This document shows positions 13,901 to 25,101 of a stretch of 64,000 bases of DNA, in pieces. The notes beneath the pieces were generated by a model. That model saw only the letters and a list, made by a program, of their open reading frames with translations. It was not told the DNA's origin and made no database searches. Location: the NCBI GenBank assembly GCA_027625915.1, contig JANTQA010000019.1, positions 67,001 to 131,000 on the forward strand, in the 5' to 3' direction. Each line of letters opens with the position of its first letter. Position 1 is the stretch's first letter. Made by a program: the position numbers and the translations under genes. The stretch is from Anaeramoeba flamelloides (lineage: Eukaryota; Metamonada; Anaeramoebidae).

Positions 13901-14395
13901 GTGGTTAACGAGTATTTTATTTCTTAGCTGATTGGTAAAATAAATTTTAGGTTGTTAATGTTTTTTTTTTTTGTTTTGTAATTAATGAATTCCTTATTCT
14001 CAAAAATGGTTTATAGGTTTTGGAAAGAATTGTTAATGGTTTGAATTAGAAAATTGAAAACTTACCATAATGTAGGCTTTTTTTTTTTTCTGAGAGAAAG
14101 AAAATTTAATTTCTGCAGTACATTCCCCCACAATTTTATTATTTTTCTTATCTTCAACAACTTGAGCATAAAAAGAACGGTTCAGTAGAGATGTGTAATA
14201 CCTTTTGTAATAAGCTTCATGAAAAAGTGTCAGATCAAGTTGTTTTAATTCTTCAAGATCGTCATTAGTTACTTCACGAAAGATGTATTGTTCTGAGAGC
14301 TCACTCACGCTGACTTTTTTTGTTTTTAAATTAACGCTATTTTGAAAGTCTTTTGTTGTTTCCTTTTGTTCCTCATTTGAAATAGTTTGTGTCAT
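7919..14395 (-). CDS. NAA50: N-alpha-acetyltransferase 50-like (GNAT fold), two exons, 5.8-kb intron
   Basis: A GNAT-family protein that by homology acetylates protein N-termini beside the NatA complex at the ribosome. Exon 1 is 14066-14395 and exon 2 is 7919-8275, both read leftwards. Donor GTAAGT and acceptor TTTTTAG are in phase 0, giving 228 residues, longer than the roughly 170 of animal NAA50 because of an N-terminal lead and a charged tail. Recognised pieces: FREVTNDDLEELKQLD (about 39-54), AYIM|TLGVLP across the splice (107-116), the acetyl-CoA loop HSGIG (120-124), SLHVAKKNLRAVTFYQRYGF (145-164) and SKYY (171-174). Tyr108 and His147 align with the catalytic Tyr73 and His112 of human NAA50. 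The loop has SHSGIG where R/Q-x-x-G-x-G is usual. An acceptor-like TTTTTTCAG sits 7 bases before the ATG, so a further 5' untranslated exon is possible. NAA60 or another NAT is less likely. Confidence 0.9.
8531..10527. mobile_element. Family F element, about 2 kb with 87-bp terminal inverted repeats
   Basis: The arm 8531-8617 (AAATATTCCCGAAAATACC ... CTTCTAAGAAAC) is the near-perfect reverse complement of 10441-10527. The match runs through AATCGAAAATACACACAATT and TTTTAATCACAAAAAAATA with few differences. No open frame of note lies between the arms. A diverged internal copy exists at 28946-29880. The exact outer ends and target duplication are not clear, since similarity fades beyond the arms. 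It is probably a non-autonomous DNA transposon. Confidence 0.8.
11342..11797. mobile_element. Family E element, copy 1 (about 456 bp)
   Basis: Left end CCTGTGCTAACTTACTATAA followed by ACAGTGTTTCAAAATAA; the right end is its inverse, TTATTTTGAAACACGG then TTTATAGTAAATCGGCACGG. Copies at 50953 and 55320 share the inner block AAATTGGAAA...TTATCTCAAAAAAT and the tail GGTATACTATTGG...GAACAAGAAGAAAAA. No coding frame. Confidence 0.8.
11880..12044. mobile_element. Family D element, right part only
   Basis: Aligns with the right part of the copy at 41283-41859: CTTAAATTTTGGTTT, TTTTGAATTCTATTTTA, AAAATAAAGG and the end GCTATTCCACAATTAAAA. The left part is absent; the sequence begins shortly after the family E copy ends at 11797, so that insertion or a deletion may have removed it. 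Confidence 0.6.
12348..13074. repeat. Bracketing inverted repeat, GAAGTGAAAA type, about 727 bp
   Basis: The left motif GGGAAAAAATTTTCACTTCA...TTTTTCAAAT at 12348-12393 is inverted at 13020-13074 as ATTTGAAAAAGGAAAATG ... GAAGTGGAAAAATTTTCCC. The right arm contains four GAAAAT units in tandem. The same motif forms a hairpin inside each family B copy and appears at 63247-63289, so it is a mobile module of its own or a shared end. Confidence 0.55.
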
Positions 14396-16341
14396 GCTAA
14401 TCTGAAAAAAGTATTTTTACAAAAAATAAAAAAATAATCAATAAACTTAAACACTTGGGCTGGTGTTGGATCAAGAGCTACAGAAGTTTTTGGGTGAAAA
14501 CTGTCTTCAATTGAAATAAGTAGAAAATATGGACTTTATCAAAAAATTATCAAGTTTTTTTTACTTATTAATATTATTTATTGATTTAAGGTTTACGTTC
14601 CCAACCTGAAGGGTGTTTAGTTACTGTAGTATTTTACGTTAACTTCTAAAAAGTATTTTACCTCAAGAAATTAGATCAAAAAATGACTGATTTTAAAAAT
14701 AAAGAAACAAAAATAAGAAAAATAAATTGTCAAAATAGATTTTTCAATGATATTTTTTTTAAAAAAGCCAACTTTAAGGGATTTTCAATTATAATTTCAA
14801 ATTTGAAAACATTTCAAACCTGTAAAAGTGTGACATCTAAAAAATATTTAGAACAACTATAGGGAATTGTTTCGGGTAAATAGATTTGATAAGGAACGTA
14901 TTACATGATAAAATTAAATATTCTTTAGATCAGGGAAGGGTTGGAATTGTGAAAATTGTTGGAATTGTGAAAATTTTACAGTATTTTGGAAAAGAAATTC
15001 TAGTGTGACTAAAGTTATATGAGAATTATGGAACTCTTTCAATAGAGTTTTTATCTACAATTCCAATGTTTTCACTAGGAAACATTGTATTATAGACATA
15101 GATTCCTGATCTTTCCCAAAAATTGAATGAATTTACAAGTTGTTTTGGACTTAATAATGATATTTTTCCGAATTTAATCAATTATTTATGCCCAGTAAAT
15201 GGTAGTGATATAAAAGGGTTTACAATAATTTTCCCTTTTTTAGAAAATTATTAATTATGACATTTTGATAGAATTAATGCATTATTACAACAATAATTTA
15301 AGTATACAAAACAAAAGGTGAGTCTAAACACTCACATATTCCTCTAAAAGTTGCTTTCGAAAGGAAATTATATTTTGGGATATTGTATATTAGATCTGAA
15401 ACACTTAAAATATTCTCCCATTCCCTTTTAATAGACTTTTATATAGTTGATAATTTCCTTTTTTAAGTAATTTTGGTTTCGCCTATTTTTTTTATTTTTT
15501 TTTTTATTGAAGGGTGTAATATGTATGAAAAATAATTATATGACTTTAGTAATTCGATCACTATTAAATCTTGAGGAAAATAAACATTTTCTGACGGGTT
15601 GATTTATAAAAACAAACTGGATATAAAAAAATATTTTTGATTTAAATGTCAGTGGTTGAGAGACAACTGAAGCAGAATAAAATAGTCTTCTTTAACAATC
15701 TACCTAGTTGAAACTTTGATTTGGTGAATACTATTGAATTTTTCTCTTGCACGAAATCGGTGTGAAAAAATAATTTCCAAAACTTTTTTAAAAATAAAAA
15801 AATTAACAAAATAGAAATAGTAAATTTGGAAAAACAATTCAAATTTCGATAAACCATCCATTTATAGATTCTATCCACTTTTAAGCTCAAATTAAAACTT
15901 AGAAACAATATAGATTATTTGATTTATATTTTTCAGATATTTAGGTCTCTTAAAAAACAAATTATGGCGATATATTAAAAAAATTCTGATAAAAAGATAC
16001 AAAAAAAAACATATTCAACACTCATGAATTCAAAAAAACTATTTCAAAAACAGGTTATTACTTTTTTGAATTTATATTTATTTTTTTTTTACTTTTTTTC
16101 TATTTTTCTTGTTTATTGTTAAAAATAAACATTTTTTATTTTTATTTGTTCAAGAAAGGATACTATATGAGTTATAATATTATCTACATGTTAAATGGTA
16201 TAAATAAATTTGAAAAAATAGGAATGTAAGCAATAAAAGACAATTTTTATGAATTGCTTCTCTTTCATATTGAATAATAAATAGTATTGTTTTTTTTTTT
16301 CTGTTTTTTTCTATTCTCATTTTCAAATCCTGAAAAAATGG
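14396..16341. other. Intergenic stretch upstream of the NAA50-like gene
   Basis: Should contain the NAA50-like promoter and possibly a 5' untranslated exon (see that gene). I see a short direct repeat GGAATTGTGAAAATT near 14941-14977 and no other supported feature. Confidence 0.35.
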
Positions 16342-16538
16342 TACGATCAGTTCCACTTTTAAGGCACAAACTTTCAACGAAATTTGAGGCACAAAAAAAT
16401 CTCATATTAAGGTACAAAATTTGGAATTTTTTTTTTACAATTTATTTTAATAGAATCTGAATTTTGTACCTTAATTGACAATTTTTTTATGCCTTAAATT
16501 TCGTTGAAGTTTGAGCCTTAAAAGTGGAACTGACTTTA
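16342..16538. mobile_element. Family A palindromic MITE, copy 1
   Basis: About 197 bases that fold into one long hairpin. The left arm begins CGATCAGTTCCACTTTTAAGG and the right arm ends CCTTAAAAGTGGAACTGACT. TA is found at both edges. The arms meet at a short A/T-rich centre near 16430-16450. It lies only 261 bases from copy 2. Confidence 0.85.
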
Positions 16539-16799
16539 TTTGAAATTTATCAAATATTCAAAAAATAATTCATATTCAGATCAATTTTGATTTTAGAAAA
16601 TACAATTATCAAATTTAAAGATCTTTTCTTAAAATTTTTCTCAATTTTTAAGTGAAACTATCCTTATTTAAAAAATTACTCAAAATAATGTATTATTATA
16701 AAAAAATCAATATTTTTTATTTATTTTTTTTAAAAATAGTATTCTTAATTTTATTTCATTGTTTACTTACCATATCTAACAATAAATTGAAAAAAATAT

Positions 16800-16999
16800 T
16801 ACAGTCAGTTCCACTTTTAAGGCACAAACTTTCAACGAAATTTAAGACACAAAAAAATCTCGAATTAAGGCACAAAATTTGTAATTTTTTTTTTTACAAT
16901 TTATTTTACTCGAATCTGAATTTTGTGCCTTAATTCGGAATTTTTTTGTGCTTTAAATTTCATTGAAAGTTTGTGCCTTAAAAGTGGAACTGAGTGTAT
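16800..16999. mobile_element. Family A palindromic MITE, copy 2 (200 bp)
   Basis: Runs from TA-CAGTCAGTTCC to GGAACTGAGTG-TA, with arms sharing CTTTTAAGGCACAAACTTTC and AACGAAATTTAAG. The outer TACAGT...ACTGTA form is the classic Tc1/mariner terminus. It is the best preserved copy with those at 23215 and 56704. The open frame crossing it on the plus strand is not a gene. Confidence 0.9.
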
Positions 17000-18245
17000 T
17001 ATTTTTTTTCCATACCAAAGGGTAAAATAATTAATAAATAATATTAATCATTGTATTTTTAATTCTTTCGAAAGGTTAATGTCTACCATTTGTAAAAAAT
17101 ATTATAAATCTACAAAAAAATTAAAAAATTTCTATTTAATTTTTTAATGATTATTATCTTTGTATAATTTTAATTAACAATAAAAACCTTTCCTCAGTTT
17201 TGAATTATTTAATAAAAATAGTTTAAACGATATAAAGTTAAATCAATGCATTGTATTTTATCAAATATTATTGTACTTGGAATTAATAAGAGTCGAAGAA
17301 ACTCTTTATGTAAAAAAGAATTTAAAGAGGTAAAATATATTTTTTTTATTGTTTACAGAAAAAGTAATTGGAAAATCGTAAAATTTTCTCTAGCTTGTGA
17401 ATAAATGAATCAGTCAGATTTGAATTAAGTCTGTCAAATATTCGAAAGAAAATAAAATGGCAGAAAAAAATAAATAAATAATTTAAATATCCTTAAATTG
17501 TGAATATATGAATCAAGTTTATTTAAAGTTTTTATATTAAATAATATATTATAAATTTTTGAAAAAAAAATAATTGTAAGGGATCTTTTTCTAACAATAT
17601 TTCTCAGGAGATCTTTTTTAAAGGTTGAAACTAATTGAATCATAATTGTAAAAAATCATTGAACACTAGATAATCTTTGATGTTATTAGAAAATTTCCCT
17701 GCCAACAAAAAAAAAGTGTGTAGAACTTATAATGAAATGATGTACCAACAACAACAGGCATCGATAATTCTTATAGGAATAATTAGAAAAGAAAAAAAAA
17801 TGCGTATGGGGGTAAATTATGAATATTTCCTATTCATGATAAAAATTCTGGTAACTTTCACCACAAAAAAATAAGAAGTGGCCTACACAAATCACTCCAC
17901 ATTTTACCAAAAAAAAATCAAATTTTCAATATTTTGAAATTTTACTTTTTGGAGAACATCAAAATCTTTTTGAACTGAAAAAAAAATTGAATAAAAAAAC
18001 TAAATAATGACTTAAATTGTTAAAATCGGGACTGATGGACTTTCAAATAAAAAAAAAATTTCTCTTATATCTCTGGTGTTAACAAAATTGAAATTTTTTA
18101 AAAAAGTAAATGAGATAGAAATTGAATTGTCTTTTTCAGAAAAGACTGTTTGGTAATAGAGAATTAATCTGTATCTCTGATAGCTTTTTAGGCTAGGGTA
18201 TAAAAGTTTTTCTTTAATACTGGAATAGAAAGGTAACATTTAAAG

Positions 18246-18742
18246 TATAGGAGGGAAAAAAATAGCGGAAATGAAAATAATCCATGACAAGATTTTTAAT
18301 TGTGAATATTAGGAAAATTGATGTCTAATTTCAATCAAATCCTTTTTGATAAATAACCAATTTTTTTATGAGCTTAGTAATAAACCTACCTAAAGTTCGT
18401 TAAAGCAAGGTGTGTCTAGAATACTCTAGTAATTGTTTGATAGCAGAAGTAGATCTACTTTTTTTGAAAAACAATCGAGTTTATAGAAGTTTGCTATGAA
18501 TTTGGAAAAAGATATTTTTTATTCAGGTTTTTTAATTGATTGGATGGTTGCAGTTTTGAACAAGTGTAATTTCATTAATCATCATTTTAATAAGTGGGTG
18601 AGTTATAATTGTAAAAAATTTGATTCTTAAAAAGAGGATTTGATTTTAAAAAAATGAAATTTCACATCAATTTTCCTAATATTCACAATTAAAAATCTTG
18701 TCATGGATTATTTTCATGTCCGGTATTTTTTTCCCTCCTTTA
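18246..18742. mobile_element. MITE-like element, 497 bp with about 78-bp arms
   Basis: The left arm TATAGGAGGGAAAAAAATAG continues through ATGAAAATAATCCATGACA and ATTTTTAATTGTGAATATTA. It is the reverse complement of 18650-18742, ending TCCCTCCTTTA. TA stands at both edges. Arm identity is high, so the insertion may be recent. No coding frame lies between the arms and no other copy was found here. Confidence 0.8.
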
Positions 18743-19686
18743 TTTTAAATTGATTAGGTAGTTAATTTTTCCGTTTATTTTGTTAATTTAAAAATACCAT
18801 AATTTTGTTTCTGAGTCTGGGCAAATCTAAACAATAAGAACTTTCAAAACAAATTCCCCAATAATTTTTCCAATCAATAATTTTTTTTTAAATAATAATT
18901 ACTTTAAGTCTGTCCACGACAGAATCAAATCTCATTCAATGAAATAGCTGAATTTAAATGGAATTTGTTTGAATATATCTGAGAGGAAAAAGGATCCTTC
19001 TTTGTTTATTCTGGATATTGTAAAACCAAATCTGAAATATAAACTAACTTTGAAAATCAAATAGAAACTTGGTTGAAATTTTGATGAGTCTCCTCCACTT
19101 GAAGGACAAATTATTACCAGAACTTCAAAAGTAATAATAATTTTGAAAAGATTGTGGCTTTTGAGGATTTATTTTTCTTTTAAAACTGAAGAACAACAAA
19201 ACTCTGATTGGGATTCGAGTTCTCAATGATCTAATTATTTTTTTAGAAAAGAATTATTCGTTTTATAGAAAAAATAATTTTAAAAAAACTTTTTCCATTT
19301 CCAAAGTCACTAGACTGTCATTGAGTTGAAAATTTAATTTCTCAAAGTTGAGTAATTCTAAGAGAAAAAAAATTCAAGAGGAAATTTTAATGGAAAGAAA
19401 AGATAGAGAACATTTAAATACATACACTGTTCTTTTTTAAAGAGAAAAAAATCAAAAAGTAAAGATCATGATCAAATTTAAAGACCAAACTAAGAAAAAA
19501 TTCTTGGAAATACAACTTTCAACCAAACAAATTGATTCTAAATCATAAAGAGGAAAAAAAAACAAAGTTATGATCAGCAAAAAGTTAAAAAATTACGTAA
19601 TATTTTTCAAAAAAAACTCTCATAATTTTATGAATTCAACACACTGAAAAGTTCCAAATACAATGGAAGAAAAATCAAGTTCTTGA

Positions 19687-20871
19687 ATGGATTTTCATTT
19701 TAACAAAAAAGGAAAAAAGAATTTCATTTTTTTTAAAAAACTTCTGAAATATTGTCTACTATTTATGTGTTATAAAAATAATACACAAATTCTTAAATCT
19801 AATGCACCGCTTGTTGAAGTTGAGTTATTGACTACCAAGCAAATTCGAAAGCCATTACCACGAAATAATAAATACTCTACTTGTCTCAAGAAAAAACCAA
19901 AAAAACAAAAGAATCTCCGCAAGGTAAAAATCCTTACAAAAACCTATTCCAAGATCATTGATGCGCCAAAAAAAAATCCAAAAAAAAATGAAAACACTTC
20001 AAGAAAAAGAAAGGTATCGTGTGAGCCCATACACAAACAAACAATTTGTAAAAAGAAACCAAAAATCCAAACAAAAGGAGGAATAGTCTTATCAAAAAGC
20101 CGAAAGGTGCGAGAAAAGCTGACGCTCGAAGAAAAAAAGAAAAGGAAAATGGAAAGAAATAGAACAAATGCCAAAAGATTTCGAGAAAGAAGAAAGATCT
20201 TTGTTCAGCAATTAGAACAAGAAACAAACCACTTAAAAAGTGAAAATCAAAATTTAAATCTCAAACTCAACGAAATCTCACAAGAAAATTTGCTTTTAAA
20301 GCAACAAATCGAGCAATTAAAAAAAATCCATCCAACAATCCAAAGATCAAATAACTCTGTTGATGTCAAAAAACAGCAAAGACAAACAACAAAACAAAAA
20401 GTACAAATAGGGAAAACTGAACAAATTGAACAAACAAAACAAAAAGAACAAATAGAACAAACAGAACAAACAGAACAAATAGATAAAATCGATGAAACTC
20501 ATGAAATAGAACAATTTGTTGAAAAAGAAAAAAATGAACAAGAAGATGAATATCAAGAATGTGAATATTTTGATCAGAAAAAACAAATCGAATTTTTAAA
20601 TCTTGAATTCGAAAAAAACTTTAAAAACAATTATTCAAATATGAATGACTATTCTTCATTTGAAAAGGATTTAAATTGGAATCTTTCAAAGAAAAATTCC
20701 GATTTAGAGTTACAGGAAGAGAAAATTTTAGACATTAGAGGCGTTTTTGATGATTGTGGTTTTGAAAATATTGAGAAAAAAATCAGTTATTCGAATAATA
20801 TGATCCATTTTGAGAATCCTAATAACGACCCATTATTCAACCCTTCGGTTTGGGGAGAAAATTTTAATTGA
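19687..20871 (+). CDS. bZIP transcription factor
   Basis: A 394-residue protein with a basic-leucine-zipper DNA-binding domain, so a nuclear factor binding DNA as a dimer. The basic region is 148-170, with NRTNAKRFRERRK fitting N-x7-R (Asn158, Arg166). Phe165 stands where most bZIPs have Ser or Cys, as in Yap1/Pap1-type factors. The zipper follows in perfect heptads: Leu176, Leu183, Leu190, Ile197, Leu204, Leu211. The N-terminal 140 residues are Lys-rich and suit nuclear import. Residues 238-300 form a Gln/Glu-rich stretch of EQ(I/T) repeats, and the acidic C-terminus could activate transcription. The ATG directly follows an in-frame TGA, so no longer start exists; Met27 is an alternative. 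No intron is needed. Its targets cannot be told from sequence. Confidence 0.9.
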   Translation: MDFHFNKKGKKNFIFFKKLLKYCLLFMCYKNNTQILKSNAPLVEVELLTTKQIRKPLPRNNKYSTCLKKKPKKQKNLRKVKILTKTYSKIIDAPKKNPKKNENTSRKRKVSCEPIHKQTICKKKPKIQTKGGIVLSKSRKVREKLTLEEKKKRKMERNRTNAKRFRERRKIFVQQLEQETNHLKSENQNLNLKLNEISQENLLLKQQIEQLKKIHPTIQRSNNSVDVKKQQRQTTKQKVQIGKTEQIEQTKQKEQIEQTEQTEQIDKIDETHEIEQFVEKEKNEQEDEYQECEYFDQKKQIEFLNLEFEKNFKNNYSNMNDYSSFEKDLNWNLSKKNSDLELQEEKILDIRGVFDDCGFENIEKKISYSNNMIHFENPNNDPLFNPSVWGENFN

Positions 20872-23214
20872 ATTTTTCTTTATTTGTTTCAGTTGTCAAA
20901 GTAAGTAACGTAAAAATTTGATATTAAAGTTTTCGATTTTTATTTGGTAAAATGAGTGATTTTAGATGATGAATCATGATAATGATAGTATACCGATTTA
21001 TTGATTTAGTGAATTCTTCAATGATTAATTATTTTCATTTTTATTTCGATTTGCTTACCTTGACACATAATAACTGTGAAATTGAAAACTTTTTGTTTGG
21101 TAAAAAATAAAAAGTGACAAATTATAGGATAAGCAAAAATAAAAATTTAAAGTAAATAGGAGAAAAATACTAAATCCATAATTTTTCGAATATTATCAAT
21201 TCGTAGATTAAGATATATAAATACCTATATATGACACAATGAAATTATAAATATAAAATTAGATTTTATGTTTATTGATAATGTAATGATTACATTTTTT
21301 TTTATTTACTTATTCTTCTTATTTTTTTTTTTAAAAGAAAGCCCTTATAAAATTAAATTTTATTTTTTTGCTGGAATTGAATTCAAAACCTCTGGGGTTA
21401 TGAATTTAGGAATTCATTAGTAATTCCAAAAAAAAAAAAAAAAAAAAAAAAATCCAAATGGGTTTTTTTTTTATTTTTAGTCAGTTACAGATCAAAATAA
21501 GATTTTTTGGACAAATTAAATTTATTTCTAGATTACAATTGCTTTTTAAATTGACTTAATTCTTAGATTAAGACAATAATTATTTAATATTCTTGCAAGT
21601 TTTTTCTTTGCAAAAGATTTGAATTTTTCATTGTCGATCACATTTTAAAAATTTTTTTATTTATGTATATACAAGGTTATCTTAAGAATAAACAAACTTT
21701 TAAAGAAATAATAATAAAGAAAAGCATACAATTCACCTTTTTGACTCATTTTTGTTAATATTTTTTCTTTTTCTTTTCTTGTTTTTTTTTGAATAGAATC
21801 TTTCCCTTGGAATAATTTATCTCTGAAAAAAGTGAGATTTTTATGATTCTTCTCATTTTTATTTTAAAAAAATAGTTTATGAATACTAATTTAAAAAATA
21901 AATTATATGGGGATTCCTTCGAAATTTAAAATATTTAAATCGATACTTAATCTAAAATCATTTTTAAAAATATTTAACGGAGTAGTATTTTTTAAAAATA
22001 AAATGAAATCCGGTAAAGATCTTGAAAAAACATTTTTTTTTTGTAATTTGAGTTTCGACTTATGAAATGAATTAGTTAACCTCATTTAAACAATTTACTA
22101 ATTTGAGTCTCTTTTTTGAAATTCAAAATTTGCATGATTTTCAATATAAAACGAAAAAAAGTAACCTATTATTTTGTTTAATCATTAAGTTAATTCTTGA
22201 AAATGGGAAAACATATTTTTTGTTTTATGTTGGAAAGTATTGATTTCGAAAGCAAATTTTTTATTTGGATTTCTTTTTCTTGGATTAATATTTCAATTCA
22301 AATATTAGCCAATAAAACTAATTGTGATATGATCTTTCAAAAAATGAATATTTGACAGAAGCCTAACTACAGTTTATCAATTCAATTGAGATCTATTAAG
22401 CAAAAAAATTTTTTTCTTTATGTTTTGAAAAAGTCGTTTTCTGGTTTTTACAAAAATGAAAAAAAATTCAAAAAAAATTTTTAATTGTGAAAAATTTTTT
22501 TATCAAATTGTTTTGTCTTATTCACAAGAATCCTTATAACATTCAAATCATTTGTTTTTGAAAAAAAATTTTTTTTTTGAATTATGAGGATAAAATTACC
22601 AACTTCCCATAATATCTTCAAGAAAATTTCCTTTTTAAAAATCGAATTTCATCTTATAATATAAAAATAAAATTTCTTTGAAAAAATTTTACATGACTTT
22701 AAAACTTTAATTATTATAACCATCCTTCTAAAAAAAATATAATTATTCTTCAATCAGTTGAATAAATCATTTTTTTTTTGGTTAACCAAAAGTGTTATCT
22801 CACAATTTTAAAAAAAAAGATTTATATTAATATTACTGGTAACAAAGAAATGTTATAATATAATAATGATCAAAAGTGCAATAAACGGGGTAAAAACTAG
22901 ATAAATTGTGAGAAATAAAATGAATTTAAATAGTTTTCTTTTTCTGAAAAAATGGAAAAAAAAAATTGATCTCAATAAAAAATAATTTTCTTTTATGACT
23001 TTTTTAGTCAATCAGAATTTTTTGACACTTGACATATACAGAATTTGTAATTAGAGAATACTACCAAGAACATATTTTAAAAATTTTCCTTATTGTCGAA
23101 GAAGAATGATCCCTTAAAGAATAACTAATTTTTTTAAAAATATTGATTTAAATATAGGCAATAATTTTTTTTATTGAAAATTTTTTGAGTCTATAATTCT
23201 TCTTGATTTTTTTT
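20872..23214. other. Intergenic A/T-rich stretch
   Basis: Contains long A runs (21428-21451) and scattered T runs. I see no supported gene, RNA or terminal-repeat element. The first 100-200 bases should include the 3' untranslated region of the bZIP gene. Confidence 0.3.
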
Positions 23215-23413
23215 TAAAGTCAGTTCCAAATTTAAGGCACAAACTTTCAACGAAATTTAAGACACAATAAAAATCTCAAATTAAGACTTAAAATTGAAAT
23301 TCTAGTAAAAATAAATTGTAAAAAAAAAATTACAAATTTTGTGCCTTAATTTGAGATTTTTATGTACCTTAATTTGGTTTCAAGAATGTGCCTTAAAAGT
23401 GGAACTGACTGTA
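23215..23413. mobile_element. Family A palindromic MITE, copy 3
   Basis: From TA-AAGTCAGTTCC to GGAACTGACTG-TA, with inner arm sequence TTTAAGGCACAAACTTTC and ATTTGTGCCTTAA-type blocks. The arms are somewhat more diverged than in copy 2. Confidence 0.85.
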
Positions 23414-24392
23414 AATCTAAATACCACTGTTCTCATTTCTCATTTGGAAGTTAGTAATACCCTCATTTAAATAATTTTCATTTAAAGTAATAATTGATTT
23501 TTTTAATTTATCTTTGCGAAATAAATGTTTATAAAATACTTTAGATCCATAAAATTAGATTAAAAAAAATGGAATTTCATATGAAAAAAAATTTCTATTT
23601 AAATCTTTTTGATTAAGATCTATTCTTTATTGAAACATTTTAATGAAACCATATTGTTTCAATTAAATTTTATTGAAAGTTTTTATTTTGAAAGTTGTAC
23701 TCAATATATCAAGATTTGAGAAAATAATATTAGAATTAAAAATCTATTTTCCTATTTCAAATTTCTTAAATTTTTAATTTATGATATATTTACTTAATGT
23801 AATTGATTTTTCATTTTTTTTCAACACATTTCATTTTTTCCTTTATCTTTTTTCTTATTGTTGAGAAAAAACGAGAATGGTAATTAAACTGATTTAATAT
23901 CCATCAAACTTGTTAAAAGAGTTCTTCAAAAAAAAAAAAAAACAAATAGTGATTAATGTTTTGATACGTAGTTTCCACCATACAATTATTTTTATTTTTA
24001 TTTGAAAAAATTTATCCATTAAAGTAGAAACAAAAAATTCTTGTACTTCATCAATTGTTTTTTACAAGTTTAAAAGTTGTACTTCATTCAATAAAATTGA
24101 AAATTCTAAACTTCTTTGGGAATGGTAGCCACTAACAAATATAAAAAAAAAATCAAAATATTAGAAAATATTATTTTTATAGTTATTAGTCAAAAAAAAA
24201 AAAATTATTTTATAATTGTTAAACAACATGATAAAATAAAAAATGATTTCTTTATACAATAATATTATTTTATTTGTTAATTGGTCAAATTAATTTTTAA
24301 AATTGATTTTATATTTCTCCACTTTAATTTTTTTTTTTTTTTTTTTGGGCATTTTTTTGAAAATTTCAAAAACAATTTATATTTATAATTAT

Positions 24393-25101
24393 AAACTTTG
24401 TTTTAATAGAAGCGTTCCCAAATTTTTTTTTAAACATCAATTATTTTTATAATTGATGTTTGTAGAACAAATAAACAATGATCAGAATATTAAACATCAA
24501 AAAATATTTGATATTGATATGAAGTTAATTGTTTCATCGATTTTTATAAAAAAATAGAAAAAATCAAATTCTTGAGCCCATTGAGAAAAACAACAATGTT
24601 CATTTTGTTCTTCTATTGTTTTTTTGAATAATAAATAGAAAACAATTTCCACTTCATTTTCCATACTTTTCTATTAAAAATCAAGCTCCCAAATCACATG
24701 TGTTGGTATTTGTGGTCTTTATTTGAAAAAGGAAATGAAAATGAAGTTAATTGTTTTTCACATTTATTAAACAAACATGAATATTTTCTTTGATCAAAGA
24801 TCAAATAAAATCCGAATAGAAATAAATACTATTTTTCTTCAATAATTTTCACTGTTTCTGCAACTTTCAAATATGACCTTTTAACAATCGATTATCGTTC
24901 TTGTAATAAAAAAAATTTACAAATGAATTAGGTGTCAAAAAAAAAATCGAAAAAAAAAAATAAAAAAGTAAAATGTTAAAAAATGATTTTGATTTTGAAA
25001 TTTACAAAATAAAATTTTTCTTCTAATATTTATTCAAACCCTTTTAACACATATAATCGATATCCATGACAATTGGGTCACTTTGACTAAAAGATAGTTT
25101 A
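24393..25101. mobile_element. Family B element, copy 1 (709 bp)
   Basis: Left end TA-AACTTTGTTTTAATAG, right end CTTTGACTAAAAGATAGTT-TA. It matches the copies at 28239 and 59549 over the full length, with the same order of a short ATCAATTA...TAATTGAT hairpin, the line GAGAAAAACAACAATG, the GAAGTG hairpin, and a right half with CAATAAAAAAAATTT. It has the most diverged ends of the three. No coding frame. Confidence 0.85.

Larger units (their letters stand above)
8276..14065 (-). other. 5790-bp intron of the NAA50-like gene
   Basis: The boundaries are set by the uninterrupted family motif YIM-TLG across the junction. The intron carries the 2-kb family F element (8531-10527), a family E copy (11342-11797), a partial family D copy (11880-12044) and a bracketed repeat (12348-13074). 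Together these account for well over half of its length. No nested gene was found. Confidence 0.85.

Noticed and set aside
16342-16999. Two similar units spaced by 261 bases, considered as a repeat array of CRISPR type
   Set aside because: They are 200-base palindromic MITEs with TA ends in a eukaryotic genome, not short direct repeats with spacers.
19149-19232. tRNA-like segment with a T-arm (TGGGA-TTCGAGT-TCTCA) and a possible acceptor stem
   Set aside because: No A box, no convincing D or anticodon arm, and several G-U pairs; chance in A/T-rich sequence is more likely.
19944-20586. Minus-strand Phe-rich open frames across the bZIP gene
   Set aside because: They are shadows of Lys-rich and Gln-rich coding sequence on the plus strand.
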